NCBI RefSeq assembly: GCF_002234675.1
Contig: NC_019870.2
Coordinates: forward strand, 4,534,485 to 4,598,484
Direction of reading: 5' to 3'
Length of the DNA stretch: 64,000 nucleotides
DNA from: Oryzias latipes
Taxonomy: Eukaryota; Chordata; Actinopteri; Beloniformes; Adrianichthyidae
The notes below the pieces were generated by a model. It saw only the letters and a program-made list of their open reading frames with translations. It was not told the origin of the DNA and did no database searches. The translations under genes and the position numbers were made by a program. Shown piece after piece: positions 35,801 to 45,371 of this stretch (position 1 is its first letter; every line of letters starts with the position of its first letter).

Positions 35801-38800
35801 GTTGTGTATTTATTGTTTGTGGCATTTTTTCTCATGACGGAGGACGTATATTAAAAAAAAATTAAGCTTAAAATGACATTTCTGAGTATTTCGTTAATCA
35901 AATCATTGTGAATCGGGAGCAGATGAAAAAAATGCCTTTTGGAAAAGCCTGTAGCAGTGACCAAGGTGCGACAGTTGGCGGGCAGCCAGCTCCCTGCTCT
36001 GCTCCATTCCGATATATCCACTGCACACAGACAAACAGATCCCTGTACGCTTTCGTTTTCCTCGTCTGAGCTGGGATCCGGCGAAAAATTGTAATGTTAG
36101 GGGCTGTAAGATAGCGGTATTGTGTAAAGAAGGGGATGATGGGAAGTCAAGGCAGGCTTGTTCCATACAAATCAGTGATGAATATCCTAATGAACTACTG
36201 CCGCTCTGCTGAACCGATGTCCCAGAAAACCACACAGGGTTTTTTTGTGGCTAAAAACAGCATCATCATAATTAAAAGACCACTGGGAACGGTTTGAAAA
36301 CGGATCCAAAGATGATCGGAGTGGGTGTTTATGAGTACAAATCCATTTCCTTCCATTTGGTGTTGAAGGGAGAAGCGGCTCTAAAGTCTCCACACCAGCA
36401 CTTTAGTGATGCCACTGTGACCCAAAGGTCACTCTGGATCAGAACCAACTTGGTTCCAACACCACATGCTTTCATGAAGAGTGACAGAGCAGGTTGGTGG
36501 TGAAGACTGTACTCCAAAAACAAGTTTAAAGGTCAAGACCTTCACCGTTAGCTCATCTTCACCACGTTGTGATCTGCTATGAGCTCATTTATGGTTCTGT
36601 GGTTGAACTCAGAGTAATAAAGCTTATAGATAACGTGAAGTGACTTCTAAAGTGTCTGACATCACTTCCTAACGAAGATATAAAAACAGGTTCACCGAAC
36701 TATCTTCAGATTCCAGACCTTTACTCTGATAAGACGATTTACCGACAAATTCACTTCAAATATCCAACATTTGCAAAAACATCGGCCGTCCTTCGCGTTT
36801 TATAAGCCGCGAAGACACAAAGGAATAGTGAAAATAACAGTCGGAGTTTGTGACTAACTGCTTTACTGGGTTAACCAATTATTGCCATCATTGATTAACC
36901 TTTAACACAATTTTCAGTTATTAAATTAATTTGGAAAAAAAAAACAAAAAAAGACAAAAACAAAAGACATCCCACAATGCTTCAGTACATCCATCTTTTC
37001 AGTTTTTTCTGCCTGCACTGCTACATGAGGGGCTTTCGGTTGGATTTAAAGCCACATTACAACACCTGGAGCATGAGCCCCCCCCTCTTTCCGGTCACTC
37101 ATGTACAGATATTTAAAACCTAGTGTATGGAGTGCAAATGGGGTGTCTGAAAAGCAGTAACAGCTGCTGCGGACGCTAAAATATATGTTGAAATGGTGGT
37201 ATGTGTGTCCATGAACGACTGCATTTCCTTACAGGCCCTTCTTGTGCTTTCTCGACAGCGCTGTTTTTTGTTTTTTTCCCGAACCAACACCTCCGGTGGA
37301 TGAAGAGGTGGGCGGCCTGCAGCTCACACACCTGTGGAAGCCATTACTGAGCTGCCATGAGGTCATCGTGTCAGACATAATCCCAGATTAGGCATTAACC
37401 CCGAAGGCTGGTGACTCAAAACACAGTTTTGTGGCTGATGTTGTTTACCAGATTAGAGTTGATAGAAATCTCGAGAAACCGAGTAGAGCCCATACGGTTA
37501 GCCTCAAACGCAGACGTCTACCGCAGATCGGAGCCTAGTGAATCATTGAATGAGTGTAGGAGCAATGGGTCAAAACCCTGGTTGGGGTTTACATAAAAAT
37601 TAACAGAAACTAGTCATTTATAAAAAGAGTTGAGTTACTGAATATTAGGACTTCCCATGTTTTCTTTGGAGGTTTTGTTTATTAGATCAGCCTAGAAGGA
37701 AAGTTGTGTTTCTTTTCATTTAAACCAAACAAACCAGTGAATCAAGCTAAAGTCATTTTGGAGCAGAACTCCTCAAAGAGGAGAGCGTACCTCAGTCATG
37801 TGACTTCACCCATCAGATGACTTCACTTTCCTGCTGAGGTATCCAAAGGGGGGTGGTAATAGATTTAAGAGGGGTTGGCAGGAGCTGCTGTGTGAGGTCA
37901 CAGTGCTCTGTTGCCCAATGCCCTCATTCACCCGCCTCCGCAGCACCTGAACAGGTGTGGCACCCTGCACGCATGAGTCAGTCCGCCTTCACATGCCTCT
38001 GAACTGAATCACCGGCACAATCGGAAGGGAGCACCTTAGCGCCATCCCTGCCCGTCTTCTGCTGTGACCTGCACGGATAAAGAAAGACGCACCTGGCGTC
38101 TGCGTGGATTGCGCCGCGTTGCATCACCCGGGTAGCCTTTCGCGCGCGCCACAGGAATGTTTACAGCCGATAGAGTTGACACTGAGCAGGGGCCGCCGTG
38201 AGTGCTCGCTCTGGAGCGCTCAGCTAGTTTATTGCCTCAGTTTGGTCCCAGATGTCAGTCCTGCCCTTGTCTGTGTTGTCCACACGGACTGAGGGGACCA
38301 TTTCCTGTGTGAACCAACACCCAGACACAGGCAGCAATCACAGATAACAATCTACCAATCTAGTGTACACTTGCATGGCCATGACAATCCCAAGAAGTAA
38401 ACAGATGCCCCTAATATCAGCATATCTGTATATTCTGGACAGGAAGTTTACTTGACGGCCAAGCACGTACACTCTGGCGATTTGGGATGGGGGGGGGGGG
38501 GTAGAAGGGTGAGGAGGGGGCTGAAGTTTCCTCACAGACCCTTAGCAACAAGGCCTGTTGGCAAGGCCTCCAGAATGTACTGCGGTTTACAAAAAGAGAC
38601 AAACGCCGCCTTCGCCAGCCGCTCTGATCTCCACGACGGAATCAAACAAAAAAAAGGGTGTCACGGTAACGGTGCACGCCGGTCGTCTTCGGGTCCGATG
38701 ATGCTATCCGGGCATTCGAACCGGCTTAATTTGTTATGTCCAGGCAGGAATTCGGATTCTTTCTTATCACATCCTGCTGAGCAACAAACTGTGTGAGAAG

Positions 38801-39587
38801 GGAAGCAGAAGCATCCTGGTGTCCCAGATAGGATTCCAGCACACATTTATACTCCAAATGTCAAACTTGTGCTGCACAGTTGGAAAAAACACACACACAC
38901 ACACACACACACAGACAAGCAAAGGAATGAAGAGATGTTTCTGTGAGGGTGAGAAAGGAGCAACACTCCTGGAAAATCTGCTGGCTTTGATTGACTCACT
39001 GATTTGTTTTGGCTCTTTTTGAGGGGAAAGTGCGTCTGACTGGAGACTCTTTTCTCCTCGGAATTCAATTGAACACTCGGGGAGACTCTACTTATTAATA
39101 GATTATAGCTGCATCCTATGCAGCATGTCTGCCCAATGATCTGACCACATGATGTCCAGCACAGATGGCGGCTTTGCAGTGAGAAAGAGCACATGTACCA
39201 CACAGAGGACAGCCGGAATGAGTAGATATACTCAGGAATAAACATTTAAATCAACAGCAACAACAAACACACAGTTGCTTCCTGTGTGAGAGCTCCTCAG
39301 GGACAATGAGGGGGCTTGTTCATGACTCTTCTCCCTCAAGTTCACAGGCCTGGTCCTGATTTCGGCTCACAAGGCATTTTTTTAAATATCCTAATTAATT
39401 AGTTGGGGACGTTTTTCAACATTTGATTCGACTTTACAGCAGCTAAAGCATTTCGGCAAATTCAATAAGTTTTAAAAATAGACACTTATAAATGACAAAA
39501 AAAAAAAAAAAAACCCAAAGAAAACGATCCAGAAATGTGCGGTCCGCTGCTTACCCAGAGTCCCCCGAGCACCGGTCCGAAGTTCAT
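17598..39587 (-). CDS. TNF-receptor-superfamily death receptor, TRAIL-receptor-like (TNFRSF10B / fish hdr type)
   Basis: Ten coding exons encode 447 residues: 39587-39555, 29237-29072, 27767-27636, 24370-24259, 23408-23269, 23189-23100, 23026-22980, 22894-22610, 22526-22490 and 17899-17598. All have GT-AG borders and matching phases. A type I membrane receptor is predicted. The signal peptide spans residues 1 to about 24 (MNFGPVLGGLWVVALFAGLVCHA), with a possible N-glycan at N38. Cysteine-rich repeats span about 48-167 (C48/60/61/64, C74/83/86/102/105/108, C118/126/128/134/140/143/146, C149/159/167). A Pro/Ser/Thr stalk follows, then a transmembrane helix at 195-215 and a cytoplasmic tail with an acidic/Ser-rich linker. 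The death domain lies at about 353-437 (LFDEYL, NWMQKQG, INNLLDALLSLDQRRSAE). By family knowledge, ligand binding would recruit FADD and caspase-8 through this domain. The NLLDAL core and overall spacing resemble TRAIL receptors more than Fas or TNFR1. Exact subfamily is inference. Confidence 0.88.
19218..20083. mobile_element. Non-autonomous hAT-type DNA transposon with perfect 8-bp target duplication
   Basis: Inverted ends CAGTGTTTTTCAACC...GGTTGAAAAACACTG. The element is flanked on both sides by CTCTAGAT (19210-19217 and 20084-20091). The 8-bp duplication and CAGTG ends are hallmarks of the hAT superfamily. The inner ends repeat GTGTGCCG(C/T)GG in both orientations. At 866 bp with no convincing transposase frame it is a non-autonomous copy. 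Confidence 0.92.
20245..21642. mobile_element. TIR DNA transposon, about 1.4 kb, hAT-like
   Basis: Left end CAGGGGTTGACATAGCC and right end GGCTATGTCGAGCCCTG are imperfect inverted repeats. CAATCC lies beside both ends (left just before or overlapping the end, right at 21643), consistent with a partly decayed target duplication. Both ends carry ACTGGCCC / GGGCCAG motifs. It holds an internal AATAAA and poly(A) (21307-21330) and an 83-codon minus-strand frame (21057-21308) that I do not recognise. Confidence 0.72.
21850..22400. repeat. Unidentified segment with a 14-bp perfect palindrome
   Basis: CTTTGACCAATCAG GGACT CTGATTGGTCAAAG near 22086-22118 can form a hairpin and contains two opposed CCAAT-type motifs. 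A 78-codon minus-strand frame at 22147-22383 has protein-like composition but matches nothing that I know. It may be transposon-derived (inference). Confidence 0.35.
22490..22526 (-). CDS. Death receptor exon 9
   Basis: A 37-base exon: acceptor TGTCACAG|GAT and donor CTACTAG|GTAAG. Encodes DDPLKHRLVPLL and enters the death-domain exon in phase 1. Confidence 0.8.
22610..22894 (-). CDS. Death receptor exon 8 (cytoplasmic linker)
   Basis: Acceptor TCTCTCAG|GAC and donor ACATG|GTGAGG; 95 codons in phase 0. Acidic and Ser/Thr/Pro-rich, with no fold evident. The overlapping antisense frame at 22580-22993 is a shadow of this GC-rich exon. Confidence 0.85.
22980..23026 (-). CDS. Death receptor exon 7
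   Basis: A 47-base exon: acceptor TTGTCAG|GCG and donor CCATC|GTAAGT. Encodes CVKSHCQSSEIVKIPI in the cytoplasmic juxtamembrane region. Confidence 0.82.
23100..23189 (-). CDS. Death receptor exon 6 (transmembrane)
   Basis: Acceptor TTCCACAG|TCC and donor CACCAT|GTAAGT. Encodes VLYVFLLLLVAIIVGVAIWW, then FKGR with a Lys/Arg stop-transfer boundary. Confidence 0.9.
23269..23408 (-). CDS. Death receptor exon 5 (last Cys repeat and stalk)
   Basis: Acceptor ATCAAAAG|GTG and donor CCTGG|GTAAAT. Encodes KCKAGEEEVKKCTPFSNTVC, then a Pro/Ser/Thr-rich juxtamembrane stalk. Confidence 0.88.
23590..24180 (-). repeat. Dispersed repeat family R1, copy 3 (reverse), in death receptor intron 4
   Basis: The reverse complement reads AAAATGGCAGCCTTTCTGTTGG, TTTTTTGGTCGCCTCGGGG, CCTTAGCAATGGCGG and CCATCCCATAATAGTTC, in the same order as copies 1 and 2. 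It fills most of the 850-bp intron between exons 4 and 5. Confidence 0.7.
24259..24370 (-). CDS. Death receptor exon 4 (cysteine-rich repeat)
   Basis: Acceptor TTCCCACAG|ATC and donor GCCAA|GTGAGT. Encodes VAACTVTTNTRCQCKPGTFC and CEVCKRCA, typical of the end of one TNFR repeat and the start of the next. Ends in phase 2. Confidence 0.9.
24371..27635 (-). other. Death receptor intron 3
   Basis: Holds a hairpin MITE (25363-25612) and a short TA-rich tract near 25668-25692. Otherwise AT-rich with no convincing coding frame. Confidence 0.6.
25363..25612 (-). mobile_element. MITE with long inverted ends, family M1, complete copy
   Basis: Ends CTTGTGCTGTCTAATGGGGT and AC(C)CCACAAGATAGCACAAG are inverted repeats. 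Each is continued by GTCCAGGTGACCCCA and TGGGGTCATCTGGAC, so the element could fold into a hairpin of about 250 bases. Shortened relatives lie at 44427-44620 and 56832-56985. The shared core is AGACCCACTAGACAGTG and GATCTTCACTGGTGTCCATG (reverse complement here). Confidence 0.75.
27636..27767 (-). CDS. Death receptor exon 3 (cysteine-rich repeat)
   Basis: Acceptor TTTGCAG|GAACA and donor CGCCAAG|GTAAC, phase 1 at both ends. Pattern KPCERD...ICEPCEHGQTHTEH...GRCLPCNHCRQ, a canonical TNFR repeat. Confidence 0.9.
27768..29071 (-). other. Death receptor intron 2
   Basis: AT-rich; a 15-G run at 28179-28193. Nothing else recognised. Confidence 0.55.
28179..28193 (+). repeat. Poly(G) tract, 15 G
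   Basis: Uninterrupted G homopolymer inside intron 2 of the death receptor. Confidence 0.9.
29072..29237 (-). CDS. Death receptor exon 2
   Basis: Acceptor CTCCACGCAG|GTG and donor GGCCG|GTGAGG, ending in phase 1. It encodes the hydrophobic end of the signal peptide, the N-A-T site and the first cysteines (QAQC...GLCCLNC). Confidence 0.85.
30670..31110 (-). repeat. Repeat family R2, copy A
   Basis: Minus-strand peptide frame reads DRNSSSDEEDVHGG...ERSRKL, a decayed form of the R2 peptide. Landmarks shared with other copies: TTGTGGCATTTTCCTCATGAC, GCTCCATTCTCATGC, GTGAGGGGCTGTA, CCGCTCACAACTCAGAGGTG. Confidence 0.7.
31118..31170 (+). mobile_element. Fragment of a teleost LINE/SINE 3' end
   Basis: TATACTTTAATAACCCCAAAGGGAAATTGTTGG resembles the common fish retroposon tail 'TTTATTGATCCCAAAGGGAAATT'. 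A second, weaker fragment lies at 47757-47790. Confidence 0.5.
33397..33415 (+). repeat. Poly(G) tract, 19 G
   Basis: Uninterrupted G homopolymer, the longest in the window. Confidence 0.9.
34980..35560. other. CpG-richer patch in intron 1
   Basis: CpG dinucleotides are much denser than in flanking DNA (for example GCGCACGCGGTCGTAAATACG, GCGCCGAGCCG, CGCCGCCGGCTTCGCTCCGG). It could be an internal enhancer, alternative promoter or unidentified exon. No splice-supported coding exon was found. Confidence 0.35.
35632..35648 (+). repeat. Poly(C) tract, 17 C
   Basis: Uninterrupted C homopolymer. Confidence 0.9.
35813..36328 (-). repeat. Repeat family R2, copy B
   Basis: Minus-strand frame reads DPSSDEENESVQGSVCL...ISEWSRAGSWLPANC, the R2 peptide without stops over that stretch. 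Ends with GACCACTGGGAACGG and GATGATCGGAGTGGG like copies C and E. Confidence 0.78.
38889..38913 (+). repeat. (AC)n microsatellite
   Basis: About 12 uninterrupted AC units. Confidence 0.9.
39555..39587 (-). CDS. Death receptor exon 1 (signal peptide start)
   Basis: Eleven codons (MNFGPVLGGLW) follow AAG immediately before ATG and end at donor CTCTGG|GTAAGC. This tiny exon was chosen because its phase 0 fits exon 2, because together they make a complete signal peptide, and because it sits in a GC-rich promoter-like segment. Confidence 0.75.
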
Positions 39588-39832
39588 CTTGGGAACTTCA
39601 AGTCAATCCCAGGCGAATCGCGTCACAAACCGCCCGTCAAGAGACAAACCCGGCTTCAAAGAGCAGGGAAACGGACACAAACTCACGGAAGGGACCTAAA
39701 ATCCGTTTGGTTCACGAATTCGCTAGGACTTTTACGAGCTTCCCTCCTGGCGACAGCCAGGACAGACAGACGGTCTGAGAGCGAATGAGGGGGACTAGTT
39801 TTTTTCTCTCTCCACGGTCTGAGAACCGTGCG

Positions 39833-39840
39833 TGACGTCA
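39833..39840. promoter_or_regulatory. Perfect palindromic CRE TGACGTCA
   Basis: Full consensus CREB/ATF site about 250 bp upstream of the death-receptor start codon, 13 bp from a CCAAT box. Human DR5 is known to respond to ATF/CHOP stress signalling. A link here is inference. Confidence 0.5.
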
Positions 39841-39853
39841 CAGCACCCACGAG

Positions 39854-39858
39854 CCAAT
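39854..39858 (+). promoter_or_regulatory. CCAAT box
   Basis: GAGCCAATGAG fits an NF-Y site and is paired with the CRE. Short motif, modest weight. Confidence 0.4.
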
Positions 39859-39870
39859 GAGAGTGCTCCA

Positions 39871-40434
39871 CTTTGGAACAATAATTAAGCAGCAAAGTCT
39901 ATCAAGCAAAACAACATTTTTTTGTTTTGTTTACAAAATCATCCATTTACGATTTATTAACGACGTGTTGGGTTTGCTACGAAGCGGGACTGCTTTGTGA
40001 CCATCTCTGATTAAAGTTTAACCCTAACTCAAACGTTTTACACACATTAACCCCAAAAAATAATGTGTAACTCTTAACTAGGTCAAAGATCTTTTAATAT
40101 GTGTAACTTTTAAGGCAAGGGGGGCCACTTTCACCTAAATTGTAAACCAATTTAGCCCTTAAAATGACTCATTTCAATTGAAAAGAATCATTTTATAGCA
40201 GAAAACTACTAACAAAAAATACTAAAAAACAAAAAGGTTATTTTTCTTTCAAAAATTAATTATTAGACCTACAAATGAGCAAACGAACATCACACATGTG
40301 GAGCTCAATACACACTCAGATAGCTGGCACAAAAACAGGGGAAAAAACTTGTGGCTGGCATTACAAAAGGAATTTAAAGAAACGTTTAAAACTTAGAAAT
40401 GTTTATTTTGTTTTCATTGAAGTAGTAAGAAAAT
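39871..40434. other. Intergenic DNA upstream of the death receptor
   Basis: AT-rich, nothing recognised. Confidence 0.5.
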
Positions 40435-41110
40435 AACAGGCTGATGCCAAAGTCAAATCAGTCGTGAGACTCACAAATTTCCTCTGAAGATAGGATAGAT
40501 GGAGGTGGATAATTCACTGTGCCGGTCCCTAAAGGGAGCATTAAAAAGAGAAAAAAAAGTAGAATGAGTGTGGTCACATGAACACACACTACAATGTTTC
40601 AGACAATCCAATGGACAACTTCCTGTTTGAAGCAGCTTAAAAATTGAAGCCACTTTAGGAAGGTCAGTTCATCAACTAACCACTAGGAGGCTTGTTTTTA
40701 CAAGTTCACCTCTAAATCCAGAGAAAAACGGGGTTGATTTACAAAATGTATACAGTTGGATTAATGTGATGTCCACAAAACTGCAGGGCTGAATTTTGAT
40801 GTACACACCATTGACAGAATTTGAGAACTGAGTGACTCCTCCCCCCTCCCATTACAAACAGGAAGTACCCGCTGGCTCCAAGAAGCCAAAATCCAATAGA
40901 CTTTTATAGAAGAATAAACAGCCATTACTGAGTCATTCTATTTGTCTGAATCACCCATTTTCTTGCTAATCCTCATTTTTTCATATCGTCTTCTGTAGTG
41001 CAAGTTATTTAAGCTAAACACTGGCGATTCAGGTGCCTCAATGAAAGTATGAGGTCTCACGTCAAGTGTTCAAAGTGTTTGATGAACAGATTTTCCCGAG
41101 CTCACTCTCA
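40435..41110 (+). repeat. Long repeat family R3, copy 1 (contains MITE M2 core)
   Basis: Nearly identical by eye to 45372-46062 in the same orientation, beginning GGCTGATGCCAAAGTCAAATCA. Its right half (from about 40845, CATTGACAGAATTTGAGAACTGAGTGACTCC) is the M2 element also present at 51381-51871 and 59405-59837. M2-like sequence continues to about 41240. Confidence 0.85.
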
Positions 41111-41776
41111 AGAGGTAGGGCGGGGCCTTCAAACAAACTTAATCCTGATTGGCGAAATGAGTCGTTATAGAACTGTTGACACAGATTGTGTCGGACCAAT
41201 CCCTGCTTACTGACGGTTTCTAGTTCCAACATGGCTGTCCGTATCGTGACTGAATTGAGGTGACATTTGAATTTAGTGATATTTATTGGCATTGTCAACA
41301 AAAACAAATAGGAAACCAGCATGTCTCCCTTTTTTTTAAAGGTAAAAGTGTCATCAGAAAGACAAATATTCAGCCTCGTGTCTGATTTTTATAAAGGATA
41401 AAGATGAAAATGAAATAACTCAATAGGTATGGGATTATGTAAGTTTCCATCTTCCCAAGTAATAAATCTAACTACAGTAGTTTATTTACGGTAATTAATA
41501 TTAAATTAAATTAATTAATTTATGAGTCTAATGTGTTAACCACATGTTTGATGTATGAGTCATTGGAAAAATCTCTGTTTATGATTATGAGAACTTACAC
41601 ATTTATTTTCTTCTTGTATGTGCAATCAGTTTTTCAGTTGTTTTGAAATCAATGCCTTATCCATATTTCTGTATTGAATTTGTATGATTTGTTTGTTGTT
41701 GTCTTGTCTACAATCAATGCTTGAAATAAACCAATAATTTAAATCCAATCAACCAAAGACCCACCCCAAGGAAAAT
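41111..41776. other. Intergenic DNA
   Basis: The first part (to about 41240) resembles the right end of M2 (GACCAATCCCTGCTTACTGACGG, CCAACATGGCTG). The rest is AT-rich with nothing recognised. Confidence 0.45.
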
Positions 41777-42281
41777 GGTGTTTTTAACATGATCTTCCGG
41801 TATTTTTCTACGACGGAGGACATTTATAAGGAAAACTAAGCTTAAAATTGCATTTTGGATTATTTTTGTCCAAATTGTTATCAATTAGTAGCAAACAAAA
41901 AATGCAAAGTGAGAAAGTCTGAAGCAGTGACGTAGGTGCTACAATCTGCGGGCCACAAGCTGCTTGCGCCGCTCCATTCTGATGGAGCTGCTTGCAGAAA
42001 AATAGATCCATTTTCAGCTTTGTTTTCCTCGTCTGAGCTGCTATCTGGCTCAAAACTGTACAGCTGGAAAGCTCCATTTTTTGCTCGCCATTTTTGTTGC
42101 ACCGATAACGATAGGTTGGAGTTGTGAGGGACTGTAAGCTAGCATGAGAGCATGAAAACAGAAGGATGATGGGTAGTGAGGGCAGGCTTACTTAAACGAT
42201 GTGCTTTTTTAAATACTGGCTTTAAACCGGCATAAACATAATTTAAAAATGGCTCAAAAGAGGATTGGAGTGGGACTTTAA
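41777..42281 (-). repeat. Repeat family R2, copy C
   Basis: Best-preserved peptide: minus-strand frame 42102-41881 encodes 73 residues including LYSFEPDSSSDEENKAE and SEWSGASSLWPADC. The element ends AAAAGAGGATTGGAGTGGGACTTTAA. Confidence 0.8.
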
Positions 42282-44426
42282 ATGGATTTGGATTTGCTAT
42301 TTAATATGATTTTCATTACATTATTTGAATTTTAAAGAATTATATTTTCCTTTTTTGTTTGTGTTTGGTGGTAGAAGTGGCCCTTGGCTCATTTGAGTTT
42401 AAGATGCCTGATCTAAACACCAGATAATTCTAATCTCACACATTTAAGTAAATTTGCTGGAGTTTTAAGTTAACTTAGGAATGCAGTTATTTACACAAAG
42501 CAAAATCCAACAACAAACATCCCGTCAAATCTGGTTTGCGACTAAATCTTATCTCAAGTGGGTCTGCGGTTGTCAAGGGAGGAAAAAAAAAGAGAAAAAT
42601 ATTTGGGCAAACCTACGATAGAGCATCTCTGAGTGATTTAAAAAGCAAACAAACAGATAAACAAACAGTGTAGGGCGTAAGTGAATCAAAGGCGCACCGC
42701 TCTGAACAGACACTGGGGTGAGGAACCAGAGATTGAGCAAGGCGTTTTTAAAAAGCATCTCCAGAGTTTCTCACTTCTCATTCACTCTTCTAAAGAAACC
42801 GCTGTGTTATGAAACATTCCAGTGATTAGTTAGATATCTTGTGACCAAAGGCATGATTAGCGACGATACCAAGAGATTGGAAACATGAGAGTTAGCGTTA
42901 CCAGTGCATCAAGCTGAATGCTGAAATATTTTGATGAATTAGACATCCAGAAAAAGTGTGTGATGTGTTTGCATATGACCTCCACCCTCCTTTTTTTTAA
43001 TGTCCAGGAATAGTGTCAGCATGACAGCTTTCACACACTTGTTGGATTTGCTAACAACTGTAACTCCAGAGGTGAGGACGCCAAGAAAAGAAAAGGAAAT
43101 TAAAGCAACATTCTCATTCGTTTGCTGAACAGATGCAATTTATCTGCTCTCCCAATTAATCCCATCTAGGAAATCTTTATCTTCAACTTAGGAGCACATC
43201 CTGTGCTGCTCCTTCTGAGCTCCCAGAATACGTGCTCGAAAACAGGAAGCGTGCAATTGAGTTGTTTTCAGGCTTATCCTGAGACAGTCTGTATTTATGG
43301 CTACTGGGTTGATTTATCCAGATTCACACTTAACCTGTTTTTAAACGCATTTATCGCCTTTATTTTACGAGAAAACCCAGTTTAAAAATGTCCTACAGCC
43401 TCTTGAGTTCTCAGAAAATCGGCACAATACTTGTAAAACATACAGAGTGGTTTTTAGTGCTTATACATTCAGGCAAAATGTGAAAAGTCTGAATTTAAAA
43501 AAAATTTTTTTTAGCAGAAGTGACCTGCAGAGAAAAAGATAAAAAAAAGCAAATAAATAAAGGGAAGGGAAACCTTCCTGAGCGTCAGTGACTTATCTTG
43601 TGACGCCTGCTGGGTATTGTTTCGCCTGGTGTTGAGGAAGGTTGGCTAAAAAAAGAATTTTAAAAAAGTCAGTGGAGATCCACAGATCTTTTTTTTTGTA
43701 GTCACACTCCAAGTGTGAAGGCAGAAAGTTTGTGAATACTGCTCATGTAATTAGATTTTCTTCCAAAGCAAGAAAAAAAACCCCTAAAACATTCAAGGTC
43801 AAATCTGGTCTGTGTTTATAGCAGAAGACAAAACAAACAGATTAAAATTTGAGTTATTACTTTCTGGAATGCAACATTTTTTTTTAAAGATAATTGTCAG
43901 AGAGATTCGCTGCAGCGTCAGGGTCAACGGCGCTGCGTACAGTCAAAGGGAAGAGCACACAATGTGAACATTGTAGACCAGTCCAAGCTATTGTTTATGT
44001 TTGTTGTGCTTATGTAGAAAATTGGAGCATGGAATTCTGCCCAACCCATCTTACTTAACTAAAGACGTTTTATTTATAGCGTAGTTTAAAAAAAAATGGA
44101 TTTAACGGATTGCCGATTACTATGACGAATAGTTTCTGCAGTAAAAAGACCATAAATGAGGATGATTTTCTGTGAAATGTTCTCATTGTCATAAAGCATT
44201 ATCTTACAGAACATTAACAACTGCTGGCAAAACACCTCTGACTTTATTGGTCTGAGAGGTTTCAATTGGAGAAAAAAAAAATCCCTACAAATAGTTATTT
44301 TCACCAGAGCTGTAAAGTTGTCTGTGAATAAGGAAAGAGTTTTAAATAAAAGGTGCTCCAGTATTGTAAGATTTTTATTTTTGAGTCAATGGATGTAAGA
44401 GGACTGGATAGGAGTACCATCTGTAA
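42282..44426. other. AT-rich intergenic DNA
   Basis: No coding frame or named repeat recognised over this 2.1 kb. Confidence 0.5.
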
Positions 44427-44620
44427 CCCTTGTGCTGTCCTGGGCACTTTAACATTGGGAGTTGGGTCATCTAGACCCACTAGACAGTGTGCTGAATCTT
44501 TTTTCTTCAATGGTTTGTGATCTTCACTGGTGTCCATGGATTACATGTAATCTCTCCACCTTTATCCACCTTTGTCATGGTAGGGAGAACACGTCAAGGT
44601 TAAGCAATGTGTTAAAAATT
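44427..44620 (+). mobile_element. MITE family M1, incomplete copy
   Basis: Starts ACCCTTGTGCTGTCCTGGGC and shares TCTAGACCCACTAGACAGTG, GATCTTCACTGGTGTCCATG and CTTTGTCATGGTAGGGAGAA with the complete copy at 25363-25612 in reverse orientation. The far inverted end is missing. Confidence 0.7.
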
Positions 44621-44933
44621 GAGTACCCCTTCCCACAACCTGCAACACACAGAAATGCAGTTTGTTTGTTATTGCAACTCCAAGGCTGACATCACTGAGC
44701 TATAGTCCAAATCTCAAGTCATAGTTAAAAATATCATAATCACTAATTCTATACCAAAAAGGAGCCAGATTACATACTCATATTTTTCACATAATACTAC
44801 AAGAAAAACAACATAAAAATGACATACTACTACAACGTTTTGACCTTTTTTCACACAAACAGGACATGTTGCAGTTCCTGAAATCACCACTAGAGGCTGG
44901 TGTCAGAAGGGAGCAATTTTCCTTTGACCCCAT

Positions 44934-45326
44934 GGCTATGTCCGAATTAACTATATAGTGCAGGACTATCTAGTGCTCACTATTTTTTCTTTTTTTTAAA
45001 CGCCAAATTAATTTCTATTTAATTTAATTGATATGAGCGTTTTGCAAAGATCATTTGTGAATCCACTGTGTTCTGAAGATGAAAAGGTTGCTGGTTCATT
45101 TAAAAAAAACATATTTGAACACATATTCTCCTCAACAAAAGTTTTTCCAGATGCAATGCATTGTGGTCTATGTTCTCCAACAGAGTGAGCATCGATGCAC
45201 ACGGATTTTTCGCTGAGACTTCTGGGAAATTTCTAAGGCACTGGATTTTGGAATTGTAGATTCTGGCAAATGCAATGACTATATGGTGCATTTAGTATTG
45301 AGTAGTGAAGGAATACAAACATAGCC
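44934..45326. mobile_element. TIR MITE family M3, complete copy
   Basis: Ends GGCTATGTCCGAATTA and GAATACAAACATAGCC are inverted repeats. Subterminal TATAGTGCAGGACTATCTAGTG and GTATTGAGTAGTGAAGG continue the symmetry. A shortened relative lies at 47919-48105. No clear target duplication was found, so the superfamily (hAT-like) is a guess. Confidence 0.65.
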
Positions 45327-45371
45327 CTTTATTGAAAGGTTCTACTTTACATTAAATATAAAAGCATAAAC

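Larger units (their letters stand above)
29238..39554 (-). other. Death receptor intron 1 (about 10.3 kb)
   Basis: Contains two R2 repeat copies (30670-31110 and 35813-36328) and a LINE-tail fragment (31118-31170). Also present are GC/CpG-richer patches near 29880-30130 and 34980-35560, G and C homopolymers and an (AC)n microsatellite. Several 60-134 codon frames (for example 35140-35544) show no domain and overlap others. I do not call a nested gene. Confidence 0.6.
39588..39870 (-). promoter_or_regulatory. GC-rich promoter segment of the death receptor
   Basis: Upstream of the ATG at 39587 the sequence is clearly richer in C, G and CpG than its surroundings, and has no evident TATA box. 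It holds a perfect CRE (39833-39840) and a CCAAT box (39854-39858). Transcription start is not determinable by eye. Confidence 0.55.

Noticed and set aside
38889..38913. CRISPR-like or other direct repeat array
   Set aside because: It is a plain (AC)n microsatellite. No spaced repeats exist anywhere in this eukaryotic window.
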